A stretch of 64,000 nt of DNA from Protula sp. h YS-2021 (lineage: Eukaryota > Annelida > Polychaeta > Sabellida > Serpulidae), in the NCBI GenBank assembly GCA_949752745.1, contig OX457026.1:43307239-43371238 (forward strand), written 5' to 3'. Made by a program: the position numbers and the translations under genes. Position 1 is the first letter of the stretch. Every line of letters starts with the position of its first letter. Positions 63,835-64,000 of this stretch are shown here, piece after piece. The notes under the pieces were generated by a model, which was given only the letters and a program-made list of their open reading frames with translations, was not told the DNA's origin and searched no databases.

Positions 63835-64000
63835 GCGTATTCGAGCGAACCAACCGTTTCTTCAGTTGCTCGCACGCAGTGGGCCTAAACGACGTAAAAC
63901 GACGTGCTACAGCAAGCTACTAAAGAGGAATTAAAGAGCTTGTTTGAAATTTGTTTGAATATATTGCGAGGACATTTACCCTTAAGCTCAAAACGGTTTA
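63827..64000 (+). pseudogene. Small basic Polinton protein, frameshifted and cut by window end
   Basis: Begins SKRIRANQPFLQLLARSGPK, followed by a basic stretch. The frame changes near 63899, then LKSLFEICLNILRGHLPLSS continues to the window edge. A short basic protein with FL.LL.....PK.R and a helix ending LxGxxPL is regularly found after the ATPase or near the capsid genes in Polintons and is thought to be a virion core or minor structural component. It overlaps the ATPase stop by eight bases. Confidence 0.6.

Overview
The window looks like nuclear DNA of a metazoan, most likely a marine invertebrate. The evidence is spliced exons with matching phases, abundant micro- and minisatellites, and Polinton/Maverick, Tc1/mariner, BEL/Pao, LINE and mutator-like (MULE) mobile elements. 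The species cannot be named from the sequence. Nearly everything interesting is mobile DNA; ordinary host coding sequence is limited to exons of two genes on the minus strand.

Layout. (1) Positions 1-12200 hold the right-hand half of a Polinton/Maverick (virus-like) element: major capsid protein (MCP), adenain-like protease, four small genes of which at least one is clearly PC4-like, protein-primed DNA polymerase B (PolB), and a terminal inverted repeat. The left half of this element has been replaced by an inverted copy of itself. Positions 1-4272 mirror 4805-9073 at near identity around a 532-bp centre, a palindrome of more than 9 kb that runs off the window start. (2) Positions 12.2-34 kb are gene-poor: satellites, a Tc1/mariner element, and a series of foldback elements whose inverted ends are built from short tandem motifs. 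Several have 8-9 bp target duplications; one carries a FLYWCH/MULE transposase remnant and one is inserted into another. (3) Positions 34.8-47.5 kb carry at least six minus-strand exons of a helical-repeat (armadillo-like) gene, with an intron filled by a 79-bp minisatellite copied from the end of one of its own exons, plus a LINE remnant and more foldback elements. (4) Positions 49.2-50.1 kb have two minus-strand exons of a carbohydrate-type sulfotransferase. (5) Positions 51.1-55.5 kb are a decayed, internally deleted BEL/Pao retrotransposon. (6) Positions 57.7-64 kb are the left half of a second Polinton in the same orientation as the first: terminal repeat with ~160-bp units, a family of small paralogs, a PC4-like/zinc-ribbon protein, a NADAR protein, integrase with chromodomain, packaging ATPase and a small basic protein.

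How the genes fit together. The second element supplies integration (integrase) and genome packaging (ATPase), the first supplies capsid (MCP), capsid maturation (protease) and replication (PolB). Together they approximate one complete Polinton gene set. The unusual cargo is the set of PC4-like single-stranded-DNA-binding proteins at both ends, a NADAR (ADP-ribose-processing family) gene, and a family of at least three small paralogs. Several gene junctions bury the upstream stop codon inside the TATA box of the next gene.

Caution on breaks. Frameshifts are frequent in the Polinton genes, but host exons with otherwise perfect splice phasing also carry single-base frameshifts. Some breaks may therefore be indel errors of the assembly; the nonsense substitutions are more likely real decay.
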